A DNA stretch of 64,000 nucleotides from Sphaerotilus natans (GTDB lineage Bacteria > Pseudomonadota > Gammaproteobacteria > Burkholderiales > Burkholderiaceae_C). Made by a program: the position numbers and the translations under genes. The notes under the pieces were generated by a model, which saw only the letters and a program-made list of their open reading frames with translations, was not told the origin of the DNA and made no database searches. Shown here one piece after another: positions 39,424-49,337 of the stretch (the stretch's first letter is position 1; the number at the start of each line of letters is the position of its first letter). The stretch spans positions 1 to 64,000 of the forward strand of contig NZ_FTMZ01000003.1 in the NCBI RefSeq assembly GCF_900156335.1, read 5' to 3'.

Positions 39424-40077
39424 ATGATCCCTTTCCTTCACGCCGCGACGGCCTGTGTCCTCGCCACGATGGTTCTTGGTGCACAGGCTCAGGATGTGAC
39501 CGGTGATCCGGCCGCCGGCCAGCGCAAGGCGGCGATGTGCATCGGCTGCCACGGCATCCCGAACTATCGCGCCAGCTTTCCCGAGGTCCATCAGGTGCCG
39601 ATGATCTCCGGGCAGGGCGCCAAGTACATCGCCGCGGCGCTGAACGGCTACCGCAGCGGCGAGCGCCGCCATCCGACGATGCGTGGCGTGGCCGGCTCGC
39701 TGACCGATCAGGACATCGCCGACCTGTCGGCCTACTACGCCAGCCACCCGCCGGCGGCCAGCACTGCCGCCGCTGCCGCCCCGAGCGAGCAGGTGGCCGA
39801 GCTGCTCAAGCGTGGCAACTGCATGTCCTGCCACGGCGAGAACCTGAACAAGCCGATCGACGGCAGCTACCCGAAGCTGGCCGGCCAGCATGCCGACTAC
39901 CTGTTCGTCGCGCTGAAGGCCTATCAGGGCGGCAACGGCCGCAACACCGGGCGCGGCAACGCGATCATGGCCGGCATGGCCAAGCCCTACAACGCAGCCG
40001 AGCTGAAGGCGATGGCCGATCACATCGCCGCGCTGCCGGGCGACCTGCGAACGGTCACCCAGGGTCGCTTCCGCTGA
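39424..40077 (+). CDS. Di-haem cytochrome c (c4-like), periplasmic
   Basis: A 217-residue protein with a signal peptide (MIPFLHAATACVLATMVLGAQA) and two CxxCH motifs, CIGCH and CMSCH, about 100 residues apart. Each is in a separate class I cytochrome fold with a methionine region (VPMISGQG; AGMAKPY). This is the layout of cytochrome c4, an electron carrier to terminal oxidases. It is divergent from oxyR and may be controlled by it. Confidence 0.88.
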   Translation: MIPFLHAATACVLATMVLGAQAQDVTGDPAAGQRKAAMCIGCHGIPNYRASFPEVHQVPMISGQGAKYIAAALNGYRSGERRHPTMRGVAGSLTDQDIADLSAYYASHPPAASTAAAAAPSEQVAELLKRGNCMSCHGENLNKPIDGSYPKLAGQHADYLFVALKAYQGGNGRNTGRGNAIMAGMAKPYNAAELKAMADHIAALPGDLRTVTQGRFR

Positions 40078-40086
40078 GCCGGTTCT

Positions 40087-42324
40087 TCAGCGCTTGTCCA
40101 GGCCTGGACCCGGCCGCCAGCGCGACAGCAGCAGCGCATTGCTGATGACGCTGACGCTGCTGGCGGCCATCGCCGCGCCGGCCACCACCGGGCTCAGCAG
40201 CCCGGCCGCCGCCAGCGGAATGCCGACGATGTTGTAGACGAAGGCCCAGAACAGGTTCTGGCGGATCTTGCGCGTGGTGCGCCGCGAGATGTCGATCGCG
40301 TCGGCCACCGCGCCGGGGTCGCCGCGCATCAGCGTGATGCCGGCCGCATGCATCGCCACGTCGGTGCCGGTGCCGTCGCTGTGGGTGATGGCCAGGCCGA
40401 CGTCGGCCGCGGCCAGCGCCGGCGCGTCGTTCAGGCCGTCGCCGACCATCGCCACCTTCCGGCCACCCTCGCGCAGGGCCTGGATCACGCCGGCCTTGTC
40501 GCCGGGCAGCACCTCGGCGCGCACCTCGTCGATGCCCAGCAGCCGCCCGGCGGCCTCGACCGCGCTGCGGTTGTCGCCGCTGAGCAGCAGCGTGTGCAGG
40601 CCCATCGCGCGCAGGCGACCGATGGCCTCGACGGCGCCCGGCTTGAGCGTGTCGCCGAAGGCCAGTGCGCCGAGCAGGCGCGGCGGGCCGTCCGGCACGA
40701 TCTCGGCCAGCCAGGACAGCGTGCGGCCTTCGCCCAGCCAGACCTGGGCCTGCGCGTGCAGCGGCGCGGTGGCCACGCCCAGCTCGTCCATCCAGCGCTG
40801 GCTGCCCAGCCGCAGCGCGCGGCCCTCGACCGTGCCGGAAACGCCGCGGCCGGGCTTGGCGCGCAGGTCGGCGGCGGTGCTCGCGGGGGCGGCGGCCGAG
40901 GCTTGCGCCCGAGCGGCCTCGTTCACCGCGCGCGCCAGCGGATGCTCGCTGCCCGACTGCAGCGCCGCGGCCAGGCGCAGCACTTCCTGCTCGCTCAGGC
41001 CGGGGGCCGGCGCGCAGCCGGTCAGCGCGGGCTTGCCCGCCGTCAGCGTGCCGGTCTTGTCGAAGGCCACGACCCGCACCGCCTGCGCCACCTCCAGCGC
41101 CTGCGCGTCCTTGATCAGGATGCCGTGGCGCGCCGCCGCGCCGGTGCCGACCATGATCGCCGCCGGCGTGGCCAGACCGAGCGCGCAGGGGCAGGCGATC
41201 ACCAGCACCGCCACTGCCCGCAGCAGCGCGACCTCCCAGTCGCCGCCGACCCAGCCCCAGCCCAGCAGCGTCAGCAGCGCCAGCACGATCACCACCGGCA
41301 CGAAGACCGCGCTGACCTGATCGACCAGGCGCTGGATCGGCGCCTTCTTCGCCTGCGCCGACTCGACCAGCCGCACGATGCGCGCCAGCGTGGTCTCGGC
41401 GCCGATCGCTTGTGTGCGCACGATCAGCCGGCCTTCGCCGTTGACCGCGCCGCCGGTGACGCGCTGGCCGGGCTCGCGCGCCACCGGCAGGCTCTCGCCG
41501 GTCAGCAGCGACTCGTCCAGGTGGCTGGCGCCCTCGACGATCTCGCCGTCGACCGGCACCCGCTCGCCCGGCCGGATCACCACCCGGTCGCCGACGCGCA
41601 CTCGCGCCAGCGGGCGCTCCTGCTCGGAGCCGTCGGGCGCGATCACCCGCGCGGTCTCCGGCGCGAGCGCTCGCAGCGCGCGGATCGCCTCGACGGTGCG
41701 GTGCTTGGCGCGCGACTCCAGCCACTTGCCCAGCATCACCAGCGTGATGACGACGGCCGCGCTCTCGAAGTAGAGATGGTGGCCGTGGCCCGTCATCAGC
41801 AGCCACAGTGACAGCGCATAGGCCGCGCTGGTGCCCAGCGCGACCAGCAGGTCCATGTTGCCGCTGCCGGCGCGCAGCGCATGCCAGCCGGCGCGGTAGA
41901 AGCGTGCACCCAGCCAGAACTGCACCGGCGTGGCCAGCAGCGCTTGCCAGCCGCCGGGCAGCATCGCCTGCACGCCGAAGGGCTCGAGCAGCATCGGTGC
42001 CACCAGCGGCAGCGACAGCAGCGCCGCCAGCAGCACCCGCCGGCCCTCGCCCAGGAGCGGCTCGCGCGGCGCGACCGCCGGCGCGTCGGGCGCGGCCTCG
42101 TCGGGCACGCCGAAGCCGGTGCGGCGGATCGCCGCGGCCAGCGTCTCGCGTGCCACCGGATCGCGGGTGTGCACGGTGGCCTGCTCGGTGGCCAGGTTGA
42201 CCTCGGCCTCGGTCACGCCAGGCACCTTCTTCAGGGCCTTCTCGACGCGGGCCACGCAGGATGCGCAGGTCATGCCGTCGATCGGCAGGGTGAATTCGGT
42301 CTGGGGGCGCGCTTGCATCGTCAT
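40087..42324 (-). CDS. copA: Copper-translocating P1B-type ATPase
   Basis: A 745-residue heavy-metal ATPase. One N-terminal metal-binding domain (GMTCASC), the membrane CPC motif ([15 protein letters not shown]), [11 protein letters not shown] phosphorylation site, SEHPLA and [16 protein letters not shown], and the copper-specific YN and MxxSS pair ([16 protein letters not shown]). It exports Cu(I). The open frame begins at a TTG at 42366 that is part of the promoter's TTGACA, so the ATG at 42324 (or 42318) is the likely start. Confidence 0.94.
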   Translation of the reverse strand: MTMQARPQTEFTLPIDGMTCASCVARVEKALKKVPGVTEAEVNLATEQATVHTRDPVARETLAAAIRRTGFGVPDEAAPDAPAVAPREPLLGEGRRVLLAALLSLPLVAPMLLEPFGVQAMLPGGWQALLATPVQFWLGARFYRAGWHALRAGSGNMDLLVALGTSAAYALSLWLLMTGHGHHLYFESAAVVITLVMLGKWLESRAKHRTVEAIRALRALAPETARVIAPDGSEQERPLARVRVGDRVVIRPGERVPVDGEIVEGASHLDESLLTGESLPVAREPGQRVTGGAVNGEGRLIVRTQAIGAETTLARIVRLVESAQAKKAPIQRLVDQVSAVFVPVVIVLALLTLLGWGWVGGDWEVALLRAVAVLVIACPCALGLATPAAIMVGTGAAARHGILIKDAQALEVAQAVRVVAFDKTGTLTAGKPALTGCAPAPGLSEQEVLRLAAALQSGSEHPLARAVNEAARAQASAAAPASTAADLRAKPGRGVSGTVEGRALRLGSQRWMDELGVATAPLHAQAQVWLGEGRTLSWLAEIVPDGPPRLLGALAFGDTLKPGAVEAIGRLRAMGLHTLLLSGDNRSAVEAAGRLLGIDEVRAEVLPGDKAGVIQALREGGRKVAMVGDGLNDAPALAAADVGLAITHSDGTGTDVAMHAAGITLMRGDPGAVADAIDISRRTTRKIRQNLFWAFVYNIVGIPLAAAGLLSPVVAGAAMAASSVSVISNALLLSRWRPGPGLDKR

Positions 42325-42331
42325 GACTGTG

Positions 42332-42366
42332 CCTGGGTATACGCCAGGGTGATTGAGCATTGTCAA
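42332..42366 (-). promoter_or_regulatory. copA promoter with 19-bp spacer and dyad
   Basis: Read on the minus strand, TTGACA (42366-42361) and TATACC (42341-42336) are separated by 19 bases, the long spacer typical of promoters activated by MerR/CueR proteins. A dyad CCTGG-N7-CCAGG overlaps the -10 box. The overlap is further downstream than in CueR promoters, so a repressor is also possible. No merR-like gene is in the window. Confidence 0.5.
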
Positions 42367-42563
42367 TCTGCCATGGTTCGAATGAGGCCGACTTTCGGCA
42401 GTCTTTTCGATTCTGCACTTTCGGGTCGGGTGTGGCAGCGCCGGATCTTGCCGGCTCCGGGCGTGAATACCTGTCGCTTCGGGGCGCTTATCGGCCTCAA
42501 GCCGTGCGGCGGCGTCGCAAGAATGGCGAATCCTGTTCCTCTGAAACCGCTTCCTCCCGCACG

Positions 42564-43742
42564 ATGTCCGACGGCTCGCAAGACAAGCAGCTACCCGCCA
42601 CCCCCAAGCGGCTGGAGAAGGCGCGCAAGGAAGGCCAGATTCCGCGCTCGCGCGATCTCGGCCATCTGGCGGTGATCGCGGCGGCGCTGGGCGTGATCGC
42701 CGCGACCATCGGGCCGGTCACCGAGCGGCTGCGCGACCTGATGGCCGCGGCGCTGCGCTTCGACGTGGTCACGCTGAAGTCCCCGGAGCGCATGCTCGAG
42801 CGCCTGCACGACATGGGCCTGTCGGTGCTGCCGATGGTGCTGATCTTCGGCCTGGTGACCGCGCTGGCGGCGCTGGCCGCGGCGGTGGGCTCCGGCGGCT
42901 GGGTGTTCACGATGCAGGTGCTCGAGCCGAAGTTCAGCAAGATCAACCCGCTCTCCGGCCTGGGGCGCATCGTCTCCAAGGCGCAGGTCGGCGACATGCT
43001 CAAGGCTTGTCTGCTGGCGCTGGTGCTGGGCATCGTCGGCGCCGTCTACCTGTGGCGACATCACGAGGACTTCGTGCGGCTGCAGTCGGGCGGCGGGCTG
43101 GCCCAGGGCTTCGCCGACGCCGGCGAGCTGCTGGTGTCCGGCCTGTGGCTGCTGGTGCTGGTGCTGGCGCTGTTCGCGGTGGTCGACGTGCCGCTGCAGC
43201 GCTTCCTGCATGCCTCCCGGCTGAAGATGAGCCATCAGGAGGTCAAGGAGGAGTTCAAGCAGCAGGAGGGCAACCAGGAGGTCAAGGGCCGCATCAAGGC
43301 GCGCATGCGCGAGGTCTCGCGGCGGCGCATGATGGCCGCGGTGCCCCAGGCCGACCTGGTGGTGATGAACCCGACCCACTACGCCGTGGCGCTGAAGTAC
43401 GACCCCGACGGCCCCGGCGCGCCCCGGGTGGTGGCCAAGGGTACCGACGATCTGGCCATGCGCATTCGCGACGTGGCCGGAAGCGCCAAGGTGCCGGTGC
43501 TGCAGGCGCCGCCGCTGGCCCGCGCGCTCTATGCCACCACCGAGCTTGACCACGAGATCCCGATGCCGCTGTACAGCGCGGTGGCCCAGGTGCTGGCCCA
43601 TGTCTACCGGCTGCGCGAGGCGATGGCCGGCCGCGCGCCCTATCCCGGCTCGCTCGAGGACATCGCGGTGCCTCCCGAGCTCGATCCCGCCGATCCCCGG
43701 CATTCTCCGAGGGCCGCCCGCCGAGGCGCCGCCACCCCATGA
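42564..43742 (+). CDS. flhB: Flagellar export apparatus protein FlhB
   Basis: A 392-residue FlhB/YscU protein: N-terminal basic [28 protein letters not shown], four membrane helices, the conserved linker [15 protein letters not shown] and the self-cleavage site NPTH (residues 269-272). The C-terminal tail after about 350 is proline-rich. It switches export from hook to filament substrates. The stop overlaps flhA (ATGA). No ribosome site is obvious before the ATG at 42564, but earlier starts are not supported. Confidence 0.93.
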   Translation: MSDGSQDKQLPATPKRLEKARKEGQIPRSRDLGHLAVIAAALGVIAATIGPVTERLRDLMAAALRFDVVTLKSPERMLERLHDMGLSVLPMVLIFGLVTALAALAAAVGSGGWVFTMQVLEPKFSKINPLSGLGRIVSKAQVGDMLKACLLALVLGIVGAVYLWRHHEDFVRLQSGGGLAQGFADAGELLVSGLWLLVLVLALFAVVDVPLQRFLHASRLKMSHQEVKEEFKQQEGNQEVKGRIKARMREVSRRRMMAAVPQADLVVMNPTHYAVALKYDPDGPGAPRVVAKGTDDLAMRIRDVAGSAKVPVLQAPPLARALYATTELDHEIPMPLYSAVAQVLAHVYRLREAMAGRAPYPGSLEDIAVPPELDPADPRHSPRAARRGAATP

Positions 43743-45841
43743 ACGCCCAGATCCTCCAGCTCAAGCGCCTGTTCGGGGCGCCGGACGCCGCCCTGCTCAG
43801 CGGGCTGGCTGCGCCGCTGCTCATCATCATGGTGCTGATGATGATGGTCCTGCCGCTGCCGCCGCTGCTGCTGGACCTGCTGTTCACCTTCAACATCGCC
43901 ACGGCGCTGATGGTGATGGTGGTGGCGTCCTACATGGTGCGGCCGCTGGACTTCGCGGCCTTTCCCGCGGTGCTGCTGCTGACGACGCTGCTGCGGCTGT
44001 CGCTGAACGTGGCCTCGAGCCGCGTCGTGCTGATGGAGGGCCACAACGGCCCCGGCGCGGCCGGCGCGGTCATCGAGGCCTTCGGGCATTTCCTGATCGG
44101 CGGCAACTTCGCGGTCGGCCTGATCGTGTTCGCGATCCTGGTGGTCATCAATTTCATCGTCGTCACCAAGGGCGCCGAGCGCATCGCCGAGGTCGGCGCG
44201 CGCTTCACGCTCGATGCCATGCCCGGCAAGCAGATGGCGATCGATGCCGATCTGGGCGCCGGCCTGATCGACGAGAAGGAGGCCAAGCGCCGCCGGCTGG
44301 AGGTCGGCAACGAGGCGGAGTTCTTCGGCTCGATGGACGGTGCCTCCAAGTTCGTGCGCGGCGACGCGATCGCCGGCATCCTGATCCTGTTCATCAACAT
44401 CATCGGCGGCTTCGTCATCGGCGTGGCCCAGCACGGCCTGAGTGCCTCGCAGGCGGCCAACTCCTACATCATCCTGGCGGTGGGCGACGCGCTGGTGGCA
44501 CAGATTCCCGGCCTGCTGATCTCGGTGGCCGCGGCGATGGTGGTCTCCCGGGTCGGCAAGGAAGAGGCGGTCGGCTCGCAGATCGCCGGGCAGATGTTCC
44601 GCTCGCCGCAGTCGGTGGGCATGGTGGCGGCGGTCATCGGCCTGCTCGGCCTGGTGCCGGGCATGCCGCATCTGGTCTTCCTGGGCAGCGCCGCCGGCCT
44701 GGGCTGGCTGGCGCATCACCTGGCCCGCAAGGCCGAGCGCAAGGCCGCCGAGCCGAGCGAGGCCGAAGTTGCCGCCCAGGCGCGTCCGCAGCCGGGCGAG
44801 GAGGCCAGCTGGGACGATCTGCAGCCGGTCGATGCGCTGGGCATGGAAGTCGGCTACCGGCTGATCGCGCTGGTCGACAAGGAGCGCGGCGGCGACCTGC
44901 TCGCGCGCATCCGCGGCGTGCGGCGCAAGTTCGCGCAGGAGGTCGGCTTCCTGCCGCCGGTGGTGCATGTGCGCGACAACCTCGAGCTCAAGCCCAGCAT
45001 GTACCGCCTGACGCTGCGCGGGGCGGTCATCGGCGAGGGCGAGGCCTATCCGGGCATGTTCCTGGCGATCAATCCGGGCCATGTGCAGATCCCGCTGAAC
45101 GGCCAGAGCGGCACCGATCCGGCCTTCGGGCTGCCGGCGATCTGGATCGACGAGCGTCAGCGCGAAACAGCCCAAATGGCTGGATACACGGTTGTTGATT
45201 GCTCGACCGTGGTGGCGACCCATCTTTCACACTTGATGCAACAACACGCAGCCCGCTTGCTGGGCCGCGCCGAGACCCAGGCTCTGGTCGATCATGTGAC
45301 CAAGCTGGCCCCGAAACTCATCGAAGACGTGGTTCCCAAGATGATTGGCATCGCTCCACTGCAGAAGATCCTTCAGATGCTGCTGGAGGAGGGCGTCCAC
45401 ATCCGGGACATGCGCTCGATCATCGAGACGCTGGCCGAGCATGCCTCCGCCGGCGTGACCGATCCGCACGAGCTGACGCGCCGGCTGCGCGTGGCGCTGG
45501 CGCCGGCGGTGGTGCAGCAGATCTACGGCACGGTGCGCGAGCTCGACGTGATCGCGCTGGAGCCCGAACTCGAGCGGCTGCTGACGCAGGCGCTGATCTC
45601 GGCCAACGGCCCGGCGCTGGATCCCGGCGTCGCCGAGCAGCTGACACGCGGCGCGATCGACGCCGCCCGTCGTCAGGAGGATCTGGGTCAGCCTGCCTGC
45701 CTGCTGGTGCCTGACCCGCTGCGGCCGTCGCTGGCGCGGCTGCTGCGCCGTGCGGCGCCCCGGCTGAAGGTGCTGGCGCACAGCGAGATCCCTGATACCC
45801 ACTCGATCCGCATCGGTTCGATCATTGGAGCCCACTCATGA
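43739..45841 (+). CDS. flhA: Flagellar export gate protein FlhA
   Basis: A 700-residue protein with about eight N-terminal membrane helices, the conserved FHIPEP-type cytoplasmic loop (ARFTLDAMPGKQMAIDADLGAGLID, then RRRLEVGNEAEFFGSMDGASKFVRGDAIAG) and a large cytoplasmic export domain from residue 360. It forms the proton-driven export gate ring. It overlaps flhB and flhF at both ends by ATGA, so flhBAF is translationally coupled. Confidence 0.95.
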   Translation: MNAQILQLKRLFGAPDAALLSGLAAPLLIIMVLMMMVLPLPPLLLDLLFTFNIATALMVMVVASYMVRPLDFAAFPAVLLLTTLLRLSLNVASSRVVLMEGHNGPGAAGAVIEAFGHFLIGGNFAVGLIVFAILVVINFIVVTKGAERIAEVGARFTLDAMPGKQMAIDADLGAGLIDEKEAKRRRLEVGNEAEFFGSMDGASKFVRGDAIAGILILFINIIGGFVIGVAQHGLSASQAANSYIILAVGDALVAQIPGLLISVAAAMVVSRVGKEEAVGSQIAGQMFRSPQSVGMVAAVIGLLGLVPGMPHLVFLGSAAGLGWLAHHLARKAERKAAEPSEAEVAAQARPQPGEEASWDDLQPVDALGMEVGYRLIALVDKERGGDLLARIRGVRRKFAQEVGFLPPVVHVRDNLELKPSMYRLTLRGAVIGEGEAYPGMFLAINPGHVQIPLNGQSGTDPAFGLPAIWIDERQRETAQMAGYTVVDCSTVVATHLSHLMQQHAARLLGRAETQALVDHVTKLAPKLIEDVVPKMIGIAPLQKILQMLLEEGVHIRDMRSIIETLAEHASAGVTDPHELTRRLRVALAPAVVQQIYGTVRELDVIALEPELERLLTQALISANGPALDPGVAEQLTRGAIDAARRQEDLGQPACLLVPDPLRPSLARLLRRAAPRLKVLAHSEIPDTHSIRIGSIIGAHS

Positions 45842-47700
45842 ATGTGAAGCGCTTTTTCGGGCGCAACTCGCGCGAGGCAATGCAGAAGGTTCGTCAGGCC
45901 TTCGGCGACAACGCGGTCGTGCTGTCGACCAAGCCCAGCAGCTCCGGCATCGAGATCGTGGCGATGCCGGCCGAGAGCATCGATGCGATCGAGCGCTTCG
46001 AGTCCGGCCCGGCCGTCCAGGCCGACGAGCGCTTCGAGGATGATCTGCACGAGGCCGAGCCGATGCTCGACAACTTCGATGCGGGGTCGACCGACGCCAG
46101 CGCGCAGGTCCAGGAAGATGTCGGCACGCTGGCGATGAGCACGCTGTCCTTCCAGGACTATGTGCGCGAGCGCATGCTGAAGAAGCGCCAGGCCGAGATG
46201 AAGTCGCGCGGCGATGGCGACGATGATCTGGCTGCCCCCGCCTCATCCGCTTCAGGGGCTGTCGCGCAGGCGCAGGCGGCATCGGTCGGCCAGCCGCGGC
46301 CGATGCCTGCACCGGCGCGTGCCAGCGAGAGCCGCCGCGAGGCCGGCGCCGGCGGTGCGCGGTCCGGCGAGACCACCATGCCGGGCATGTCGCAGCCCCC
46401 GGCCACCTATGCCGACTGGATGCGCCAGCAGGAGCGCGACGAGGCGGCCGCTGCCGCCGCTGCGGCGGCTGCAGCGACCTCCGAAGATCGCTCCTATCCG
46501 CCGGTCATGAGCCTGCATGACGACGAGCAGCTGTCGACCTCGGATGCTGATCTGTACGACAGCACTCTGATGCCGAGCCTGGACGTGCCGGCGCATTCTG
46601 CGCCGATGAACCCGGCGCCGGTGCGCGCTGCCGCGGGTCCGCGGGGCATCGATCCGGCCGACTCGATCCTTCCTTCGTCGATGGAGATGCTCAACGAGAT
46701 CCGAGCCATGAAAGGCATGATCGAGGAGCGCTTCAACACGATGGCCTTCATGGACCGGCTCAACAACAGCCCGCGCCATGCCCAGCTCACCACCCGGCTG
46801 CTCGACGCCGGCTTTTCTCCCGGCCTGATCCGCAAGCTCTGCGACAGCCTGAGCGAGGATGTGACCGACGAGATGGTCTGGGCCGCCGACGTGCTGCAGC
46901 GCAATGTGCTGACCGGCGAGAACGAGCCCGACATCGAGGACCAGGGCGGTGTCTACGCGATGATCGGTTCGACCGGCGTCGGCAAGACCACCTCGACCGC
47001 CAAGCTGGCGACCTCGTTCGCGACCCGCCATGGCGCGGCCAATCTCGGTCTGATCACACTCGATGCCTACCGGGTCGGCGCGCACGAGCAGCTGCGTGCC
47101 TATGGCCGCATTCTCGGCGTGCCGGTGCACACCGCACATGACCGCGCGGCGCTGGAGGATCTGCTCGACTTGCTGTCGGGCAAGAAGATGGTTCTGATCG
47201 ACACCGCGGGCCTAGCACAGCGCGACGCGCGCACCCGCGACCTGCTCGACATGCTCTCGCACCGCAGCATCAAGCGGCTGCTGGTGGTGAACGCCGCGCA
47301 GCAGGGCGAGACCATCGAGGATGTGCTCAATGCCTACTCGGCCAACCAGGCGCGCGGCATCATCCTGTCCAAGCTCGACGAGGCGGTGAAGCTCGGGCCG
47401 GCGCTCGACGCGCTGATCCGCCAGCATCTGAAGGTGGTGGCCATCTCGAACGGCCAGCGTGTGCCCGAGGACTGGCACCGCCTCAGCGCCCAGGCCCTGG
47501 TGAACCGGGCGCTGCGCAGCGGCGGCCCCCAGGCCTGGCGCCTGAACACGGGCGACGTCAACCTGATCTTCTCCCGGCCCGCCTCGGCCGCGACCGAGCC
47601 TGCGCCGGCTGTCAAGCCGGTGGCTCCAGCCGCAGCGAACGCATCGGTCCCCCCCGCACGTCGCCAGCCGTCCGCGGCGGCGCGTGACCTGGGCGCCTGA
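45838..47700 (+). CDS. flhF: SRP-type GTPase FlhF, flagellar placement
   Basis: A 620-residue protein, long for FlhF because of a disordered, alanine- and proline-rich region (about residues 85-270). N-terminal MNVKRFFGRNSREAMQKVRQAFGDNAVVLST is typical. The GTPase has GSTGVGKTTSTAKLA (about 377), LITLDAYRVGAHEQL, LIDTAGLAQRD and LSKLDEAVKLGPAL. FlhF marks the pole for flagellum assembly and recruits FliF. Its start overlaps the flhA stop. Confidence 0.94.
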   Translation: MNVKRFFGRNSREAMQKVRQAFGDNAVVLSTKPSSSGIEIVAMPAESIDAIERFESGPAVQADERFEDDLHEAEPMLDNFDAGSTDASAQVQEDVGTLAMSTLSFQDYVRERMLKKRQAEMKSRGDGDDDLAAPASSASGAVAQAQAASVGQPRPMPAPARASESRREAGAGGARSGETTMPGMSQPPATYADWMRQQERDEAAAAAAAAAAATSEDRSYPPVMSLHDDEQLSTSDADLYDSTLMPSLDVPAHSAPMNPAPVRAAAGPRGIDPADSILPSSMEMLNEIRAMKGMIEERFNTMAFMDRLNNSPRHAQLTTRLLDAGFSPGLIRKLCDSLSEDVTDEMVWAADVLQRNVLTGENEPDIEDQGGVYAMIGSTGVGKTTSTAKLATSFATRHGAANLGLITLDAYRVGAHEQLRAYGRILGVPVHTAHDRAALEDLLDLLSGKKMVLIDTAGLAQRDARTRDLLDMLSHRSIKRLLVVNAAQQGETIEDVLNAYSANQARGIILSKLDEAVKLGPALDALIRQHLKVVAISNGQRVPEDWHRLSAQALVNRALRSGGPQAWRLNTGDVNLIFSRPASAATEPAPAVKPVAPAAANASVPPARRQPSAAARDLGA

Positions 47701-47732
47701 GCGGCCCGCCCCAGACCGCAACGGAGCACGCG

Positions 47733-48557
47733 ATGGCCTTTCCCAGCGATTTCCGCCAGGCGCAGCCGGCCGATCAGGCCGATGGGCTGCGCCGCCTCTT
47801 CTCCGTGCGCTCCGTCCGCTTCATTCCAGTGGTGTCCAACCCGTTTGTCCAGCACCAGGACCAGCTGCTGCACCGCATGATGGTCGCGCTGGAGTCGCTG
47901 GGGCTCTACACGCTGATGGTGGACGCTTCCGAGCGCTCACCGCGGGTACGTGAGGGCGGCTTCGACGGTCTGGCGAAGTTCATCGAGCCGCGCTCCGACC
48001 GCCGTGCCTATCTGGCCGCGCGGGGTCTGCCCGAGCGCTGGTCCGAAAGCGTGGCCGGTCCGCGCGGCTTCCTGCGGGCGATCATCGATGCGGCGCCGCT
48101 GTCGCAGGCGGTGCTGCTGCATGCCAGTGCGGCCGAGCTGGCTCGCCTGCTCGGCAGCGGCGAGCAGGGCCTGAGCCGGCCGCGCCCGCTGGTGCTGTGC
48201 GACGAGCGCGCCGATGCGGTCACCCATGCCTACGCCTCGCTGAAGCGGCTGGCCACCGAGGTCGGCTGGCGCGAGCACGACATGCTGATGAGCGCCGAGA
48301 TCGATGCGCCGGCCTCCTGGCATGTGCCGGGGCGGCTGGCGCAGTGCGCCGACCTGTTCTTCGGGGGCGTGCAGAACGACTGTCTCGAGATCGTTCCGAC
48401 CCGCCCGGCGACCTGGCGAGCGGCCGAGGCGCTGGCCGCCTTCATGGACAGTGCCCTGCAGGCCGGGGCGGCCTTCGTGCCCGCCAGCCAGAGGCGTCCG
48501 CGTCCGGGTGCAGCTCCGCGCCCGATTTCATCCCCCAGTCTGCAGCCGATGGTCTGA
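47733..48557 (+). CDS. FlhG/FleN-like protein lacking the ATP-binding P-loop
   Basis: A 274-residue protein at the usual place of FlhG, between flhF and fliA. Parts resemble the MinD/FlhG fold: LESLGLYTLMVDAS corresponds to the strand after the deviant Walker A, and PRPLVLCDERADAVTHAYASLKRLA to the PEPTSLTDAYxLIK segment. The GKGGVGKT loop itself is missing; the aligned stretch is RFIPVVSNPFVQHQDQLLHR. It probably cannot bind ATP like FlhG and may act as a structural regulator. A coiled/proline-rich tail ends it. Confidence 0.72.
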   Translation: MAFPSDFRQAQPADQADGLRRLFSVRSVRFIPVVSNPFVQHQDQLLHRMMVALESLGLYTLMVDASERSPRVREGGFDGLAKFIEPRSDRRAYLAARGLPERWSESVAGPRGFLRAIIDAAPLSQAVLLHASAAELARLLGSGEQGLSRPRPLVLCDERADAVTHAYASLKRLATEVGWREHDMLMSAEIDAPASWHVPGRLAQCADLFFGGVQNDCLEIVPTRPATWRAAEALAAFMDSALQAGAAFVPASQRRPRPGAAPRPISSPSLQPMV

Positions 48558-48559
48558 CC

Positions 48560-49291
48560 ATGTCACGGAGCCAACCGATCTACAACTCCAACGGCCAGCT
48601 CGACGCCAAGACCATGCTCGAGCAGTACAGCTCGCTGGTGCGGCGTCTGGCGCACCAGATGATCGCCCGGCTGCCGGCGAACGTCGAGCTCGACGACCTG
48701 ATCCAGGTCGGCATGATCGGGCTGACCGACGCGATGAGCCGCTTCGACATCAAGCAGGGCGTGCAGTTCGAGACCTTCGCCACCCAGCGCATCCGCGGCG
48801 CCATGCTCGACGAGCTGCGCGGCGGCGACTGGATGAGCCGCAGCGGGCGCAAGCACCAGCGCGACATCGAGGGGGCGGTCCACAAGCTCGAGCAGCGCCT
48901 CGGCCGGGCGCCGCACGAGAGCGAGATCGCCGCCGAGATGGGCCTGTCGCTACCCGACTATCAGGATCTGCTCAACCGGGTCCGGGGCACGCAGCTGGTC
49001 TATCTCGAGGACATGAGCGGCGACGAGGGCGACAGCGACTACCTGGATCGCCATGTCGCCGACACCGATGCCGATCCGCTGGCTCGGCTCAACGACCGCC
49101 GCATGCGCGAGGCGCTGGTCGAGGCGATCAAGGGCCTGCCCGAGCGTGAGCAGTACGTGATGAGCATGTACTACGAGCACGACATGAACCTGAAGGAAAT
49201 CGCCGCAGTCCTGGGCGTGACCGAGTCGCGGGTGTGCCAGCTGCACAGCCAGTCGATCGCCCGGCTGCGCGCCAAGCTGCGGGCCTGGTGA
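48560..49291 (+). CDS. fliA: RNA polymerase sigma-28 factor FliA
   Basis: A 243-residue sigma factor. Region 2 is LVRRLAHQMIARLPANVELDDLIQVGMIGLTDAMSRFD and FETFATQRIRGAMLDELR; region 3 AEMGLSLPDYQDLLNRV; region 4 LPEREQYVMSMYYEHDMNLKEIAAVLGVTESRVCQLHSQ. It transcribes late flagellar and chemotaxis genes. It follows the flhG-like gene closely and is followed by a terminator. Confidence 0.95.
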   Translation: MSRSQPIYNSNGQLDAKTMLEQYSSLVRRLAHQMIARLPANVELDDLIQVGMIGLTDAMSRFDIKQGVQFETFATQRIRGAMLDELRGGDWMSRSGRKHQRDIEGAVHKLEQRLGRAPHESEIAAEMGLSLPDYQDLLNRVRGTQLVYLEDMSGDEGDSDYLDRHVADTDADPLARLNDRRMREALVEAIKGLPEREQYVMSMYYEHDMNLKEIAAVLGVTESRVCQLHSQSIARLRAKLRAW

Positions 49292-49297
49292 GATTCA

Positions 49298-49322
49298 GGG
49301 CACCTCCATCGAGGTGCCCTTC
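49298..49322 (+). terminator. Terminator of fliA
   Basis: GGGCACCTC and GAGGTGCCC form a 9-bp perfect stem closed by CATC, followed by TTCAG. It starts only seven bases after the fliA stop. The T-run is weak, and the next gene begins within 20 bases, so read-through is possible. Confidence 0.6.
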
Positions 49323-49337
49323 AGCCGGAAATCCGAG

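Noticed and set aside
42364-42366. TTG start for copA
   Set aside because: It is part of the TTGACA promoter box, so the ATG at 42324 is preferred.
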